Shown piece by piece: positions 26,808-35,725 of a stretch of 64,000 bases of DNA; position 1 is the stretch's first letter, and every line of letters begins with the position of its first letter. The notes below the pieces were generated by a model. That model made no database searches. It had not been told where the DNA came from and saw only the letters and a program-made list of their open reading frames with translations. The DNA lies in contig NZ_CP061282.1 in NCBI RefSeq assembly GCF_014621695.1, positions 297,616 to 361,615 on the forward strand. The letters are read 5' to 3'. The position numbers and the translations under genes are program-made. This stretch comes from Streptomyces xanthii (lineage in GTDB: Bacteria; Actinomycetota; Actinomycetes; Streptomycetales; Streptomycetaceae).

Positions 26808-27355
26808 GTGAGCCGACCGCTGCTGTTCCTCGATGTGGACGGCCCGCTCAACCCCTATGCGGCCAAGCCGGAGAAGCGCCCCGCCGGCTACACCACACTC
26901 AGATTGCCCCGAGACAGCGGAACTCCATCGCAAAACGGAGAACACTCGGTCCGGCGGCGGCGACCCCTGCGGGTCTGGCTCAATCCCGACCCGAGCACGG
27001 CCAGGCCCTGCTCCGGCTCGACTTCGACCTCTGCTGGGCCACCACGTGGATGAACGACGCCAACCGATGGCTCGCCCCCATACTCGGCCTTCCCGAACTT
27101 CCCTTCGTAGACTTCGGCGACGCCCTGTTCCGAGAACGCCCCGACGGGGTCCACTGGAAGACCGGCCCGCTGGTGGACTACGCCAACGGACGACCCTTCG
27201 CATGGGTGGACGACGAGCAGAGCGATCTCGACGAGGGTTACGTGAGCACACACCACGAGGGCGCCGGTCTCCTCCACCACGTCAACCCGCGAATCGGCCT
27301 ACGCGAGGACGACTTCCAGACGCTCGCCGATTTCGCTCGGTCACTGAACACCTGA
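26808..27355 (+). pseudogene. HAD-like hydrolase gene broken by one frameshift
   Basis: The start GTG at 26808, preceded by a long purine-rich ribosome site, encodes LLFLDVDGPLNPY, the HAD motif with Asp9/Asp11. The frame holds to LRVWLNPD near 26990. From there the family-like continuation (HGQALLRLDFDLCWATTWMNDANRW) is in another frame, which runs to a stop at 27355 and ends in ILGLPELPFVDFGD and a C-terminal helix. A single indel near 26989-26993 explains this. It is either a recent pseudogene or a sequencing error. Confidence 0.75.
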
Positions 27356-27468
27356 CAAGCCACTGCCAAGCCCCCCACCCCGCGATCATCGTGAGACGCG
27401 ACCCAGCCCTACCGGCATCGGCCGAATTCAGCAGCCCCCAAAGGGGAAGGCTCGGCCCCGGGCCCGCG

Positions 27469-28113
27469 TCACGCCTCCAAATACCGCAGCACCGCCAGAA
27501 TCCGCCGGTTGTACCCCGTCGTACGCGGCAGTTCCAGCTTGTCGAAGACCGCGTTGAGATGCTTCTCGACCGCGCTCAGCGACAGGTGCAGCCGCTCGGC
27601 GATCCCACTGTTCGTGTGCCCCTGCGCGAGGACCTCCAGGACGTCACGCTCGCGCGGGGTGAGCCGGGCCAGCGGATCGGCGCGGACGGAGCGGCCGACG
27701 AGCTGGCGCACGACCTCCGGGTCGATCACCGCGCTGCCCGCCCGGATCCGCTCCAGCGCGTCGAGGAACTCCTCGACCTGCGCGACCCGGTCCTTGAGCA
27801 GATAGCCGATGCCCTCGGCGCCGCCCGCGAGCAGCTGCGCCGCGTAGGTGCGCTCCACGTGCTGCGACAGCACCAGCACCCCGGTGGCGGGGCGGCGCGC
27901 ACGGATCTCCAGTGCGGCCCGCAGCCCCTCGTCGGTGTGCGTGGGCGGCATCCGGATGTCGACGACGACAGCGTCGGGACCGTACGAGTCGACGGCGTCG
28001 GGCAGTGTCGTGGCGTCCCCGAACGCGGCGACGACCTCGTGTCCCTCCTCCACCAGCAGCCGCACGAGCCCTTCGCGCAGCAGGGTCGAGTCCTCGGCGA
28101 TGATCAGGCGCAT
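27469..28113 (-). CDS. NarL/LuxR-family response regulator
   Basis: A 214-residue response regulator. Receiver domain residues 1-120 with acidic pair E7/D8, phosphoacceptor Asp52 in VVVDIRMPP, and Lys in YLLKDRV. LuxR HTH at about 150-205: LTPRERDVLEVLAQGHTN and LHLSLSAVEKHLNAVF. It overlaps the kinase gene by 10 bp, so the two are a coupled two-component system. Targets are unknown. Confidence 0.93.
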   Translation of the reverse strand: MRLIIAEDSTLLREGLVRLLVEEGHEVVAAFGDATTLPDAVDSYGPDAVVVDIRMPPTHTDEGLRAALEIRARRPATGVLVLSQHVERTYAAQLLAGGAEGIGYLLKDRVAQVEEFLDALERIRAGSAVIDPEVVRQLVGRSVRADPLARLTPRERDVLEVLAQGHTNSGIAERLHLSLSAVEKHLNAVFDKLELPRTTGYNRRILAVLRYLEA

Positions 28114-29303
28114 GGCAGCTCCGCGGTGATGGTGGTGGGTCCGGCCGGTGGGCTGTCGACGCGCAACCGGCCGTCGAGCGCTTCGACACGGCCGCGCAGT
28201 CCGGCGAGCCCGGTGCCGTGCGGGTCGGCTCCGCCGCACCCGTCGTCCTGGACGGAGATGGTCAACACCCCTGCCGCCATCGTGAGTCGGACCTGGACGC
28301 TGGTGGCCTGCGCGTGCTTGGCGGCATTGGTCACCGCCTCCGACACCACGAAGTATGCGGCGGTCTCCACGGGCCGGGGGAGCGGCCGGTCCAGGCCGTA
28401 CTCCAGGCGCAGCGGGACCGGGCTGCGCTCGGCCACCCCGCCGAGCGCCTCGCGCAGCCCCGGCCCGTCGAGCGCCGACGGATACACCCGCCACGCCACC
28501 TCGCGCAGTTCGGTGAGCACGTCCTGCGCCTCCTCGTGGGCCTGGGCCAGGAGCGCGGCGGACTGCTCTGCGGTCCGGCCGGGCCGGCGGGCGCGGCCGA
28601 GGAGCATGGCGAGGGCGACGAGTCGCTGCTGGAGGCCGTCGTGCAGATCGCGTTCGATACGGCGCCGCTCCGTGTCGACGGCGTGGACCACCGCGGCGCG
28701 GCTCGTGGCCAGTTCGTCGATGCGCTGGCGCAGCAGCTCCCGCTCGGAGGGGCCGAAGGTGTCACGCGCCAGCCGGGCGTCGAGCGCGTACAGGGAGCGC
28801 AGGCCCTGCACGCCGAGAAAGAGCAGCGCACCGCCCAGCAGCACCTGCCACAGCAGCTCGCCGACACCGACCCGCCCGCGCACCAGCGCGGCCGTGAACA
28901 CCCCGGCCAGCACCATGCCGAATCCGAACAGGGCGAGCGTGACGGCGGTGACCGTTCCGGCGTATGCGCGCGTGGCGACGTACCGCAGGACCGTCATGTC
29001 CTGGGGGACGTAGTGCAGAGGGAAGCGGTCGCGGAAGAAGACGGTGCGACGACGCCGCTCCAGCCCCGCGATCCGACGGGCCCCCGCGACCAGGGCCGCC
29101 CGCGCCCCGGCCCGGGTGCGGGGCCACAGCAGGAACGGGCCCAGGACCACGCCGGCGACGGCGAGCCACACCACCCCCGCGCATGCGGCTACGCACCCGA
29201 GGAACACGCCGACCGACCGCCACAGCACCCCGCCCACCCCTGCCGCACCGGCCACCCCGGAACTCCCTCTGGCCTCCACCGGCCCCACCCCTGTCACCAG
29301 CAC
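28104..29303 (-). CDS. NarL-type sensor histidine kinase
   Basis: A 399-residue HisKA_3 kinase. Membrane helices occupy about residues 25-60 and 110-170 (VLWRSVGVFLGCVAACAGVVW, TVTAVTLALFGFGMVLAGVF, LLWQVLLGGALLFLGVQG). The phosphoacceptor His is in ERRRIERDLHDGLQQ and the ATPase region contains SEAVTNAAKHAQA and DDGCGGADPHGTGLAGL. No large extracytoplasmic sensor is present, so it may sense the membrane state. GTG at 29303 is the first plausible start. Confidence 0.92.
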   Translation of the reverse strand: MLVTGVGPVEARGSSGVAGAAGVGGVLWRSVGVFLGCVAACAGVVWLAVAGVVLGPFLLWPRTRAGARAALVAGARRIAGLERRRRTVFFRDRFPLHYVPQDMTVLRYVATRAYAGTVTAVTLALFGFGMVLAGVFTAALVRGRVGVGELLWQVLLGGALLFLGVQGLRSLYALDARLARDTFGPSERELLRQRIDELATSRAAVVHAVDTERRRIERDLHDGLQQRLVALAMLLGRARRPGRTAEQSAALLAQAHEEAQDVLTELREVAWRVYPSALDGPGLREALGGVAERSPVPLRLEYGLDRPLPRPVETAAYFVVSEAVTNAAKHAQATSVQVRLTMAAGVLTISVQDDGCGGADPHGTGLAGLRGRVEALDGRLRVDSPPAGPTTITAELPCA

Positions 29304-29314
29304 TGAAGCCGAGC

Positions 29315-30013
29315 CTAACGGGCCTGCTCGATCCCCGTCCGGCGCTCGCGATCACGGTGCCGCCCCCGTCCCTGGCCCCGGCCCCGAAGCCGTACGACGA
29401 CATACGCCGCCACCGCGGTCACGGCCGCCGCCAGCACGACCTTGGAGATCACACCCACATACGTCTCCACGAGGTCCCACCGCTCGCCCAGCCAGTAACC
29501 CGCAAGCACCAGAACCGAGTTCCACGCCAGCGAACCGACCGCGGTCAGCGACAGGAACACCGGCAGGCGCATCCGCTCCACCCCCGCGGGGACGGAGATG
29601 AGACTGCGAAAGATCGGCACCATCCGCCCAATCAGCACCGCCTTCGTCCCGTGCCGCTGGAACCATGCCTCCGTCTTCTCCAGATCGGAGACCTTCACCA
29701 ACGGCAGCCGGCCCCACAGCGCGTACATACGCTCGCGGCCGACGGCCCGCCCGATCCCGTACAGCGCCGCGGCACCGACCACGGACCCGAGCGTCGTCCA
29801 CAGCAATGCCGAGAAGAGACTGATGACACCCTGGCCCGCGGCAAACCCGGTCAGCGGCAGGATGACTTCACTGGGCAGCGGCGGAAAGAGGTTCTCGAGC
29901 GCGATCGCGAGACCGGCCCCCGGCCCGCCGAACACATCGACAAGATGCGCCGCCCAACCGGCGACGCCAGTGGTGGGCTCGGCAGCGGCGGCGGCCGAAG
30001 TCACGAGGTACAT
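29315..30013 (-). CDS. DedA family membrane protein
   Basis: A 232-residue DedA/SNARE-associated protein. Hallmarks are LENLFPPLPSEVILPLTGF near the N-terminus and GRMVPIFRSLISVPAGVERM in the re-entrant region. DedA proteins are proton-coupled transporters or flippases linked to phospholipid carrier recycling and envelope homeostasis. ATG at 30013 follows GGGAG. It lies 11 bp upstream of the kinase gene on the same strand, so it may be co-transcribed with the two-component system. Confidence 0.9.
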   Translation of the reverse strand: MYLVTSAAAAAEPTTGVAGWAAHLVDVFGGPGAGLAIALENLFPPLPSEVILPLTGFAAGQGVISLFSALLWTTLGSVVGAAALYGIGRAVGRERMYALWGRLPLVKVSDLEKTEAWFQRHGTKAVLIGRMVPIFRSLISVPAGVERMRLPVFLSLTAVGSLAWNSVLVLAGYWLGERWDLVETYVGVISKVVLAAAVTAVAAYVVVRLRGRGQGRGRHRDRERRTGIEQAR

Positions 30014-30140
30014 GCGAAGTCTCCCGGCGTGGTGATCGACTGCTTCGAGGCGGGCGCCCCGAACTCCACCCACGCTAGAAACCGCAGCTCAGCACCACTA
30101 CGAGGTCAACCGTCCGGCCATCTGCGGTGATCCCGCGCAT

Positions 30141-30164
30141 CGCCCTGCGGTTTCCCGCAGGGCG
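30141..30164. terminator. Hairpin
   Basis: CGCCCTGCGG-TTTC-CCGCAGGGCG is a perfect 10-bp stem, 145 bp beyond the end of the oxidoreductase gene and upstream of dedA. Confidence 0.55.
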
Positions 30165-30230
30165 ACGCCCAGGGCTGCAAGATCCTGTTCACCCCAGAGT
30201 CTCGACAGGGCTCCTGTACGCGCATGATGA

Positions 30231-30254
30231 CCCGCACCCGCACCCGCACCCGCA
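30231..30254. repeat. Tandem CCCGCA repeat (4 x 6 bp)
   Basis: Four exact units in the non-coding gap between the oxidoreductase and dedA genes. Confidence 0.85.
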
Positions 30255-30308
30255 CCGGACATGCTCCGACCGGCGGAGATCGCAGCGGGACCCGGACGGC
30301 ACCCGGCC

Positions 30309-31253
30309 TCACGGGACGATGAGGACCTTGCCCCGGACCAGGCCGGCCTGGCTGAGGCGGTGGACGTCGGAGAGGTCGGTCAGCGGGCGCGATGAACTGA
30401 CATCGACGCTGACCGTGCCCGCGTCGACGAGATCCACCAGCGCACCCAGGTCCGCGACATCGATGCGCGCGACCATGTGCATTGCGCTCACCCCGGCGTC
30501 GGCGGGCGGCTGGACCGGAGTGGCGATCGACACGATCCGCCCGCCCTGCCGGACCAGAGGAACCAGAGCCGCGGCGTCCCGCGGGCTCAGCGGCACCAGG
30601 TTGAGCAGCAGGTCCACCGGGCCGTCGAGTGCGGCGCCCACCGGCCGAACGGTGTAGTCGATGACCTGGTCCGCCCCCTGTCGCAGGACCGCCTCGGTAC
30701 TGCGCGGACCGGCCGTGGCGATCACCTCCGCGCCCGTGTACTTGGCGAGCTGCGTGACGAAGCCTCCTACGCCGCCGCCCGCACCGTTCACCAGCACCCG
30801 CAGACCGGGGGTGATCTTTCCGTGCTCGAAGACCGCCTGCCATGCCGTCAGGCCCGCGACCGGAAGCGCCGCGGCGTGAGCGAGCGGGATGGACTGTGGT
30901 GCCGCCGTCAGTACGGCGGCGGGCGCCCGGACATACTCGGCGGCCGCGCCGCCGCCGTCGAGCCGCCCGACGACGCGGTCGCCCACGGCGAACCCCTCGA
31001 CAGCTGGGCCGATCTCCACCACGGTGCCGGCGACGTCCCAGCCGAGCGTGTAAGGCAGGTCCACGGGGAGGAACCCTTGGAGCAGTCCGCCGCGCAAGGC
31101 GGCCTCGGTGGGATTGAACGAGTTGGCGGCGACGCGTATGAGTACTTCGCCCAAGCCGGGGCGCGGGCAGGGGACTTCGTCGTAGCGGATCACGGAAGCA
31201 TCGCCGAACTCATGAATGCGTGCGGCCTTCATCGTCGTCATGGTCATCGTCAT
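30309..31253 (-). CDS. Quinone-oxidoreductase-like MDR enzyme
   Basis: A 314-residue medium-chain dehydrogenase/reductase of the zinc-free quinone oxidoreductase type: no catalytic or structural zinc Cys set is present. N-terminal GroES-like domain ends near SFNPTEAALRGG and LGWDVAGTVVEIG; the NADPH motif is VNGAGGGVGGFVTQLAKYTGAEVIAT. It reduces enones or quinones with NADPH. It is divergent from an araC gene, which probably controls it through repeats in the gap. Several in-frame Met codons open the protein (MTMTMTTMK), so the start may be 31253 or slightly later. Confidence 0.88.
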   Translation of the reverse strand: MTMTMTTMKAARIHEFGDASVIRYDEVPCPRPGLGEVLIRVAANSFNPTEAALRGGLLQGFLPVDLPYTLGWDVAGTVVEIGPAVEGFAVGDRVVGRLDGGGAAAEYVRAPAAVLTAAPQSIPLAHAAALPVAGLTAWQAVFEHGKITPGLRVLVNGAGGGVGGFVTQLAKYTGAEVIATAGPRSTEAVLRQGADQVIDYTVRPVGAALDGPVDLLLNLVPLSPRDAAALVPLVRQGGRIVSIATPVQPPADAGVSAMHMVARIDVADLGALVDLVDAGTVSVDVSSSRPLTDLSDVHRLSQAGLVRGKVLIVP

Positions 31254-31286
31254 GCAGTGAACCTACGACCGCCGGCGAGGACGATC

Positions 31287-31316
31287 CATGCGTGAGGATT
31301 CCCCATTCATGCGTGA
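31287..31316. promoter_or_regulatory. AraC-type direct repeat
   Basis: CATGCGTGA occurs at 31287-31295 and 31308-31316, same orientation and 21-bp period (two helical turns), within the 92-bp gap between the divergent oxidoreductase and araC genes. This is the usual form of an AraC-family binding site. Confidence 0.65.
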
Positions 31317-31345
31317 TCGTCTCGCACGCCTTCTATGCTCGGGCC

Positions 31346-32287
31346 ATGGACGTACTGAGCGACGTGGTCGCGGTGACGCGCACCGGCCGACCCCGTTCGG
31401 CGCACGTGCGATGGCACGCCCCGTGGGGGCAGGAGTTCTCCTCCGTACCCGGGTCGGCGGGCTTCCAGGTGGTCCTGGAGGGCTCCTGCTGGCTCCTTCC
31501 CACCGATGCGGAACCCGTCCGCCTGGGCACAGGAGACGTGGTGTTCCTGCCGCACGGCAAAGGCCACATCCTGGCCGACAGCCCCCAGACCCCGGTGACG
31601 GCACCGGCCTGCCGCCCCGACGACCCGGAGCCGTACGACGCCTACGCATCCGACCGCGTCGACAGGAGCGGCGACGGCGGCCCGGTCACCGTACTGCTCT
31701 GCGGGGCCTACCAACTCGATCCGTCCCGCACCCACCCACTGCTCCTGTCCCTCCCGGACCTCATCCACCTGCCCGCGCACACTGGCCGCCGCACCGAACT
31801 GAGCGCGGCGGTGCAACTGCTCGCCGCGGAACTGGAGACCCCGAGCCTGGGCACGGACGCGGCCGTCCCCGCCCTCCTGGACGCACTGCTGCTCTACATC
31901 CTGCGCATCTGGTTCGACGAACAGCCCCACAGGGAGGACCACGTCACCGGATGGGCCGCCGCACTGAACGACCCGCCGGTCACCGCCGCCCTCCACGCCA
32001 TCCACCGCTACCCCGCCGCCCCATGGACCGTGGCGAAACTCGCCGCCGAAGCCGGCCTCTCACGCGCCCCCTTCGCCAAGCGCTTCGCCCACCTGGTGGG
32101 CCAGCCACCCCTGGCCTACCTGACCTGGTGGCGGATGACCACAGCAGCACGACTGCTCCGCACATCAAACGCACCACTGAGAACGGTCGCCGCCCAAGTG
32201 GGCTACACATCCGAATTCGCCTTCGCCAACGCATTCAAACGCACGCACGAAACCCCGCCTGGGGCCTACCGGCGCAAGGCCAGATAG
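31346..32287 (+). CDS. AraC family regulator with cupin sensor
   Basis: A 313-residue regulator. N-terminal cupin-like ligand domain (GFQVVLEGSCWLLP, LGTGDVVFLPHGKGHIL) and C-terminal double HTH (WTVAKLAAEAGLSRAPFAKRF and PLRTVAAQVGYTSEFAFANAFKR). It resembles the AraC subgroup with a cupin_6 sensor that often controls divergent oxidoreductases. ATG at 31346 begins the cupin region properly. It ends 4 bp before the convergent aldo-keto reductase stop. Confidence 0.9.
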   Translation: MDVLSDVVAVTRTGRPRSAHVRWHAPWGQEFSSVPGSAGFQVVLEGSCWLLPTDAEPVRLGTGDVVFLPHGKGHILADSPQTPVTAPACRPDDPEPYDAYASDRVDRSGDGGPVTVLLCGAYQLDPSRTHPLLLSLPDLIHLPAHTGRRTELSAAVQLLAAELETPSLGTDAAVPALLDALLLYILRIWFDEQPHREDHVTGWAAALNDPPVTAALHAIHRYPAAPWTVAKLAAEAGLSRAPFAKRFAHLVGQPPLAYLTWWRMTTAARLLRTSNAPLRTVAAQVGYTSEFAFANAFKRTHETPPGAYRRKAR

Positions 32288-32291
32288 AGGG

Positions 32292-33176
32292 TCAGCCGAC
32301 CAGCGCGTCCTCCAGCTGAGCCTGCTCCACGTCGCTCAGCTCCAGCTCAGCCGCAGCGGCAGAGTTCTGGATCGAAGCCGGTCTGCTGGCACCCGGCACC
32401 GGGATCACCGCCGGCGAGCGGGCCAGCAGCCAGGCCAGAGCGACCTGCTGCGGACTGACACCGCGCTCGCCCGCGATGCGATGGAAGGGCGTGCCCGCGG
32501 AAGCCGGCCCGGACGGCCCGTCGAGGGAACTGCGCGAGATGCCGCCCAACGGACTCCAGGGCAGGAAGGCCAGCCCGAGCTCCGTACTCAGCCGCAGCTC
32601 GGGCTCGCTGTCGCGCACTGCGGGCGAGTACTGATTCTGTACGGACACGAGCGCGTCTCCGAGGATCGAATGCGCCTCGCGGATCTGGCCGGTCGTGACA
32701 TTGGAGATCCCGGCGGCACGGATCGTTCCGGCGTCGTACAACTCCCGCAGCGCGCCCACGGACTCCGCCCAGGGCACGGCCGGATCCGGCTTGTGCAACT
32801 GGTACAGGCCGATGGCGTCGACACCCAGACGCTTCAGCGAATCCTCGGCAGCGCGCTTCAGATGAGCCGGGCTGGCGGTGACGGTCCAACTGCCGTCACC
32901 GGGCCGCCCACGACCACCCTTCGTGGCAACGAGAACCCGCGACGTGTCCCCACCGTACGAGGCCAGGGCGCGGGCGACGAGGAGTTCGTTGTGCCCCCTC
33001 TCGTCGGCGTGCCAGTGATAGCTGTCGGCGGTGTCGATGAGCGTGACCCCGGCATCCAGCGCGGCGTGGATGGTCGCAGTCGCCCGCGCCTCGTCCGGCC
33101 GGTGCTCGATGGACAGCGGCATGGCGCCCAGCCCCACGGCACTGACAGAGGTGCTCCCGATCGTGCGGTACCGCAT
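32292..33176 (-). CDS. Aldo-keto reductase
   Basis: A 294-residue AKR with (beta/alpha)8 fold. Catalytic tetrad visible: Asp48 and Tyr53 in DTADSYH, Lys in VATKGG and His in LYQLHKPDP. The NADPH region is VIPVPGASRPASI. It reduces carbonyls with NADPH. ATG at 33176 follows AGGAACGGA. It is 19 bp downstream of an epimerase-like gene on the same strand, forming a two-gene operon divergent from lysR. Confidence 0.9.
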   Translation of the reverse strand: MRYRTIGSTSVSAVGLGAMPLSIEHRPDEARATATIHAALDAGVTLIDTADSYHWHADERGHNELLVARALASYGGDTSRVLVATKGGRGRPGDGSWTVTASPAHLKRAAEDSLKRLGVDAIGLYQLHKPDPAVPWAESVGALRELYDAGTIRAAGISNVTTGQIREAHSILGDALVSVQNQYSPAVRDSEPELRLSTELGLAFLPWSPLGGISRSSLDGPSGPASAGTPFHRIAGERGVSPQQVALAWLLARSPAVIPVPGASRPASIQNSAAAAELELSDVEQAQLEDALVG

Positions 33177-33195
33177 GGTCTGTCCGTTCCGTTCC

Positions 33196-34131
33196 TCAGG
33201 CGTGGGCGGCGGATGCGTCGAGGGCTTCGGCGACGGCGCCGGGAAGCCAGTCAGTGATGTGGGAGAAGCGGAAGCCGAGGGCCTTCGCACGGGCGTTGCT
33301 CATGGCGTAATGCCGGTCGAACGAGAACGGCGACGCCGGCTCACCCGCGCCGACGCTCCGATACACGGCCTCCCGACCACTCTGCGCAGCGATCACAGCA
33401 CCCAGCCCGTAGACATCGAGCGGCCCGTCGGAACAGGCATTGACCGCACCGGTGGCATCAGTGCCGGCAGCCGCCCACACCAGCAGATCCGCCAGCTCCT
33501 CGTAATGAATGAAGACCGTGGGCAGCGCCTCGGCATGCACCAGAATCTCCGTGCCCCGGGTGACGTGCCCGACGTAGTGCGCCAGCCGGCCGGTGAACTC
33601 CTCGGCACCGCCACCCAGCACGTGCGCGCTGCGCACAGCGACGAAGCCGAACCCATGCTGCCGCGTGAAGACGGCCTCCGCCTGACGCTTGCCCTCGGCG
33701 TAGTGCGCCTCGAGGTACGCCGCGTCGTGCCAGGGCAGGTCCATGCGCACCGGCCACGAGGCAGCATCCACGACCTCCTCCGGCACCGCCGTACCGTGCG
33801 GGACGGCAGGCAAGTCGGCGGTCGCCGGATCGTAGACCTCGATGGTGGACGTCATGACATACCGCCGCGTACGACCACCGAAAACCCGGGCGGCGATGGC
33901 GGCCTGCACGGGGGTGTAGCAGACCTGATCGACGACCACGTCGAACGTACGGGAGCCGAGCGCGCCGACCAGGGCGGCCTCGTCGTCACGGTCCACGACG
34001 AGGTGCTCGACACCGGGCGGCGGGACCGAACCGCGGTTGATCACCGTCACCTGATGACCGGCCGCCTGCAGGCGCTTCACCAGGAGCTTGCCGAAGTACC
34101 GGCTTCCACCGATCACACAGATCCTTTGCAT
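33196..34131 (-). CDS. NAD-dependent epimerase/dehydratase family protein
   Basis: A 311-residue extended-SDR protein. Cofactor motif is ICVIGGSRYFGKLL at the N-terminus; YVMTSTIEVYDP and the later YAEGKRQAE give the Ser/Tyr/Lys region, although the Tyr-Lys spacing is YAEGK. It resembles proteins acting on nucleotide sugars or as dehydratases; substrate unknown. First gene of an operon with the aldo-keto reductase, divergent from the LysR regulator. Confidence 0.87.
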   Translation of the reverse strand: MQRICVIGGSRYFGKLLVKRLQAAGHQVTVINRGSVPPPGVEHLVVDRDDEAALVGALGSRTFDVVVDQVCYTPVQAAIAARVFGGRTRRYVMTSTIEVYDPATADLPAVPHGTAVPEEVVDAASWPVRMDLPWHDAAYLEAHYAEGKRQAEAVFTRQHGFGFVAVRSAHVLGGGAEEFTGRLAHYVGHVTRGTEILVHAEALPTVFIHYEELADLLVWAAAGTDATGAVNACSDGPLDVYGLGAVIAAQSGREAVYRSVGAGEPASPFSFDRHYAMSNARAKALGFRFSHITDWLPGAVAEALDASAAHA

Positions 34132-34173
34132 GCACCCATCCTGGCCACCTACCGTCAGCAGCAGAAGTGCCCA

Positions 34174-34193
34174 CTTACTGGATGCGTATTAAG
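34174..34193. promoter_or_regulatory. LysR-type binding site candidate
   Basis: CTTA and TAAG flank 12 bp, a dyad of LysR-box form, in the 70-bp gap between the divergent epimerase and lysR genes. Confidence 0.5.
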
Positions 34194-34201
34194 GAAAACT
34201 G

Positions 34202-35110
34202 TTGATCGATGTGCAGCGCCTACGCGTCCTGCGGACCGTCGCGGAACACGGCAGCTTCAACCAGGCCGCAGCCGCCCTCCACCTCACCCCCTCAGCCGTG
34301 TCCCAGCACATCGCCGCACTCGAACGCAGCCTCGGCACCCAGGTCGTGGCACGCAGCACCCGCGGCGTCACCCTCACCCCGGCCGGCCGCATCATGGTCG
34401 GCGCCGCCGAGTCGGTCGCCGCAGAACTCGCCCACGCCAAGCAGCAGGTCGACCGACTCGGCCACGGACGCACCCAACTCACCATCGCCACCTTCACCAG
34501 CGGCGGCAGACTCCTCCTGCCCGCTGCCCTCACCCACCTCACCGCCACCCACCCCGACACCGTCGTCCACGTCAAAGAAGCCGAACCCGAAGACAGCCTC
34601 CCGCTCGTCCGCCAGGGAGCCGTCGACCTCGCCCTCGCCTACCACTTCGACGGCCCACTCCCCGGCCGACCAGGCCAAAGCCCCACGCTGGAATGGACAC
34701 CCCTCATGGACGACCCCCTGCACGTCGTCCTCCCCGACACCCACCCCCTCGCCGACCGCGACACACTCGACATCAGCGAACTCTCCACCGAACCCTGGAT
34801 ACTCGGCTGCCGCAAAACCGAGACCTACCTACGCCGCTACGCCGAACGCGCCGGATTCGAACCAGAGGTACGCGGCACGACAACCGACTACTTCTTCGCC
34901 CGCTCACTCGTCGCCGCAGGCACAGGAATCTCCCTCATCCCCTCCATCGCACAAACCCCACCCACACCAGGGCTCCGCACCGTCCCGATCACCCCGCCGA
35001 CTCCGACCCGCCACCTCGGCGTCGCCACGATCCACCGCCGCAACCAACCCCATGTCAAAACACTGATCCAGGCCCTCCAGGAACAAGCAGCGGATCTGGA
35101 CGAGACCTGA
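34202..35110 (+). CDS. LysR family regulator
   Basis: A 302-residue LysR-type regulator. The N-terminal HTH is RLRVLRTVAEHGSFNQAAAAL with LTPSAVSQHIAALERSLG. The substrate-binding domain from about residue 90 includes TIATFTSGGRLLLP and the late SLIPSIAQTPP. TTG at 34202 gives the usual N-terminus; GTG at 34211 is an alternative. It should control the divergent epimerase/aldo-keto reductase operon. Confidence 0.92.
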   Translation: MIDVQRLRVLRTVAEHGSFNQAAAALHLTPSAVSQHIAALERSLGTQVVARSTRGVTLTPAGRIMVGAAESVAAELAHAKQQVDRLGHGRTQLTIATFTSGGRLLLPAALTHLTATHPDTVVHVKEAEPEDSLPLVRQGAVDLALAYHFDGPLPGRPGQSPTLEWTPLMDDPLHVVLPDTHPLADRDTLDISELSTEPWILGCRKTETYLRRYAERAGFEPEVRGTTTDYFFARSLVAAGTGISLIPSIAQTPPTPGLRTVPITPPTPTRHLGVATIHRRNQPHVKTLIQALQEQAADLDET

Positions 35111-35181
35111 ACCCAACTCCCTTCACCTGCCTCCCCCCAGAGACGATCGTGCTCCGCCCGGGTGAAATCCGCTCCTAGTAC

Positions 35182-35501
35182 GGGACTGTAAATCGTTCGG
35201 TGTAACTCCCGGTCATGGAGGATGCATTGATGACCAGTGAGAACGTGTCCGAGGGCGAGCCTGTCGAGGCGGCTGAGCCGCAGCCGGCGAGGGCGGGCTG
35301 CTCCAGCAGCTGACGAAGCGGCTGCTGGAGTCCGCTCTGGAGGGCGAGATCACCGACCACCTCGGTTATGACAAGCACGATCCGGTCGGGAAGAACGGCG
35401 GGAACTCCCGCAACGGGACCCGTGCGAAGACCGTGCTGACGCACGTCGGGCCGGTGGAGATATCCGTGCCCCGTGACCGGGACGGGTCGCACGACCCGCA
35501 A
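35182..35501 (+). pseudogene. 5' remnant of an IS256-family transposase and its left end
   Basis: GGGACTGTAAATCGTTCGG at 35182 is a typical IS256-family terminal repeat of Streptomyces. The ATG at 35230 opens a transposase whose text continues after one frameshift (near 35294-35300) as LLQQLTKRLLESALEGE, HLGYDKHDP, GNSRNGTRAKTVLT and EISVPRDRDGS. After 35501 the homology stops, with the DDE catalytic core missing. It is a dead, truncated element. Confidence 0.85.
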
Positions 35502-35725
35502 GGACGGCGCCGGGCGGCCTGGAGCCGGCGGGGGCGCGAAGTCCGCCTGCACGTCATCCGCCTCCGGCCGCACCAGCAGTACGCCGTGCGACTCCTCACG
35601 GGCGACACTCCGGCCGGCGAGGCCCTCGTCGGCAACGGCTGCCTACGCCCCGCACGCAGCGGCGACCACACCCGCACTGTGCCCCGCAACCTCACCCCAA
35701 CACCTGGCCGGGGTGGCCCGCCGGG
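35502..35725. other. Unassigned sequence after the IS remnant
   Basis: This stretch joins the broken transposase to the 3' end of the DMT exporter gene. An open frame on the plus strand reads RLHVIRLRPHQQYAVRLLTGDTP, perhaps the tail of a deleted gene, but I cannot identify it. Confidence 0.4.

Noticed and set aside
35182..35501. Active IS256-family element
   Set aside because: Frameshift, missing catalytic core and no right end.
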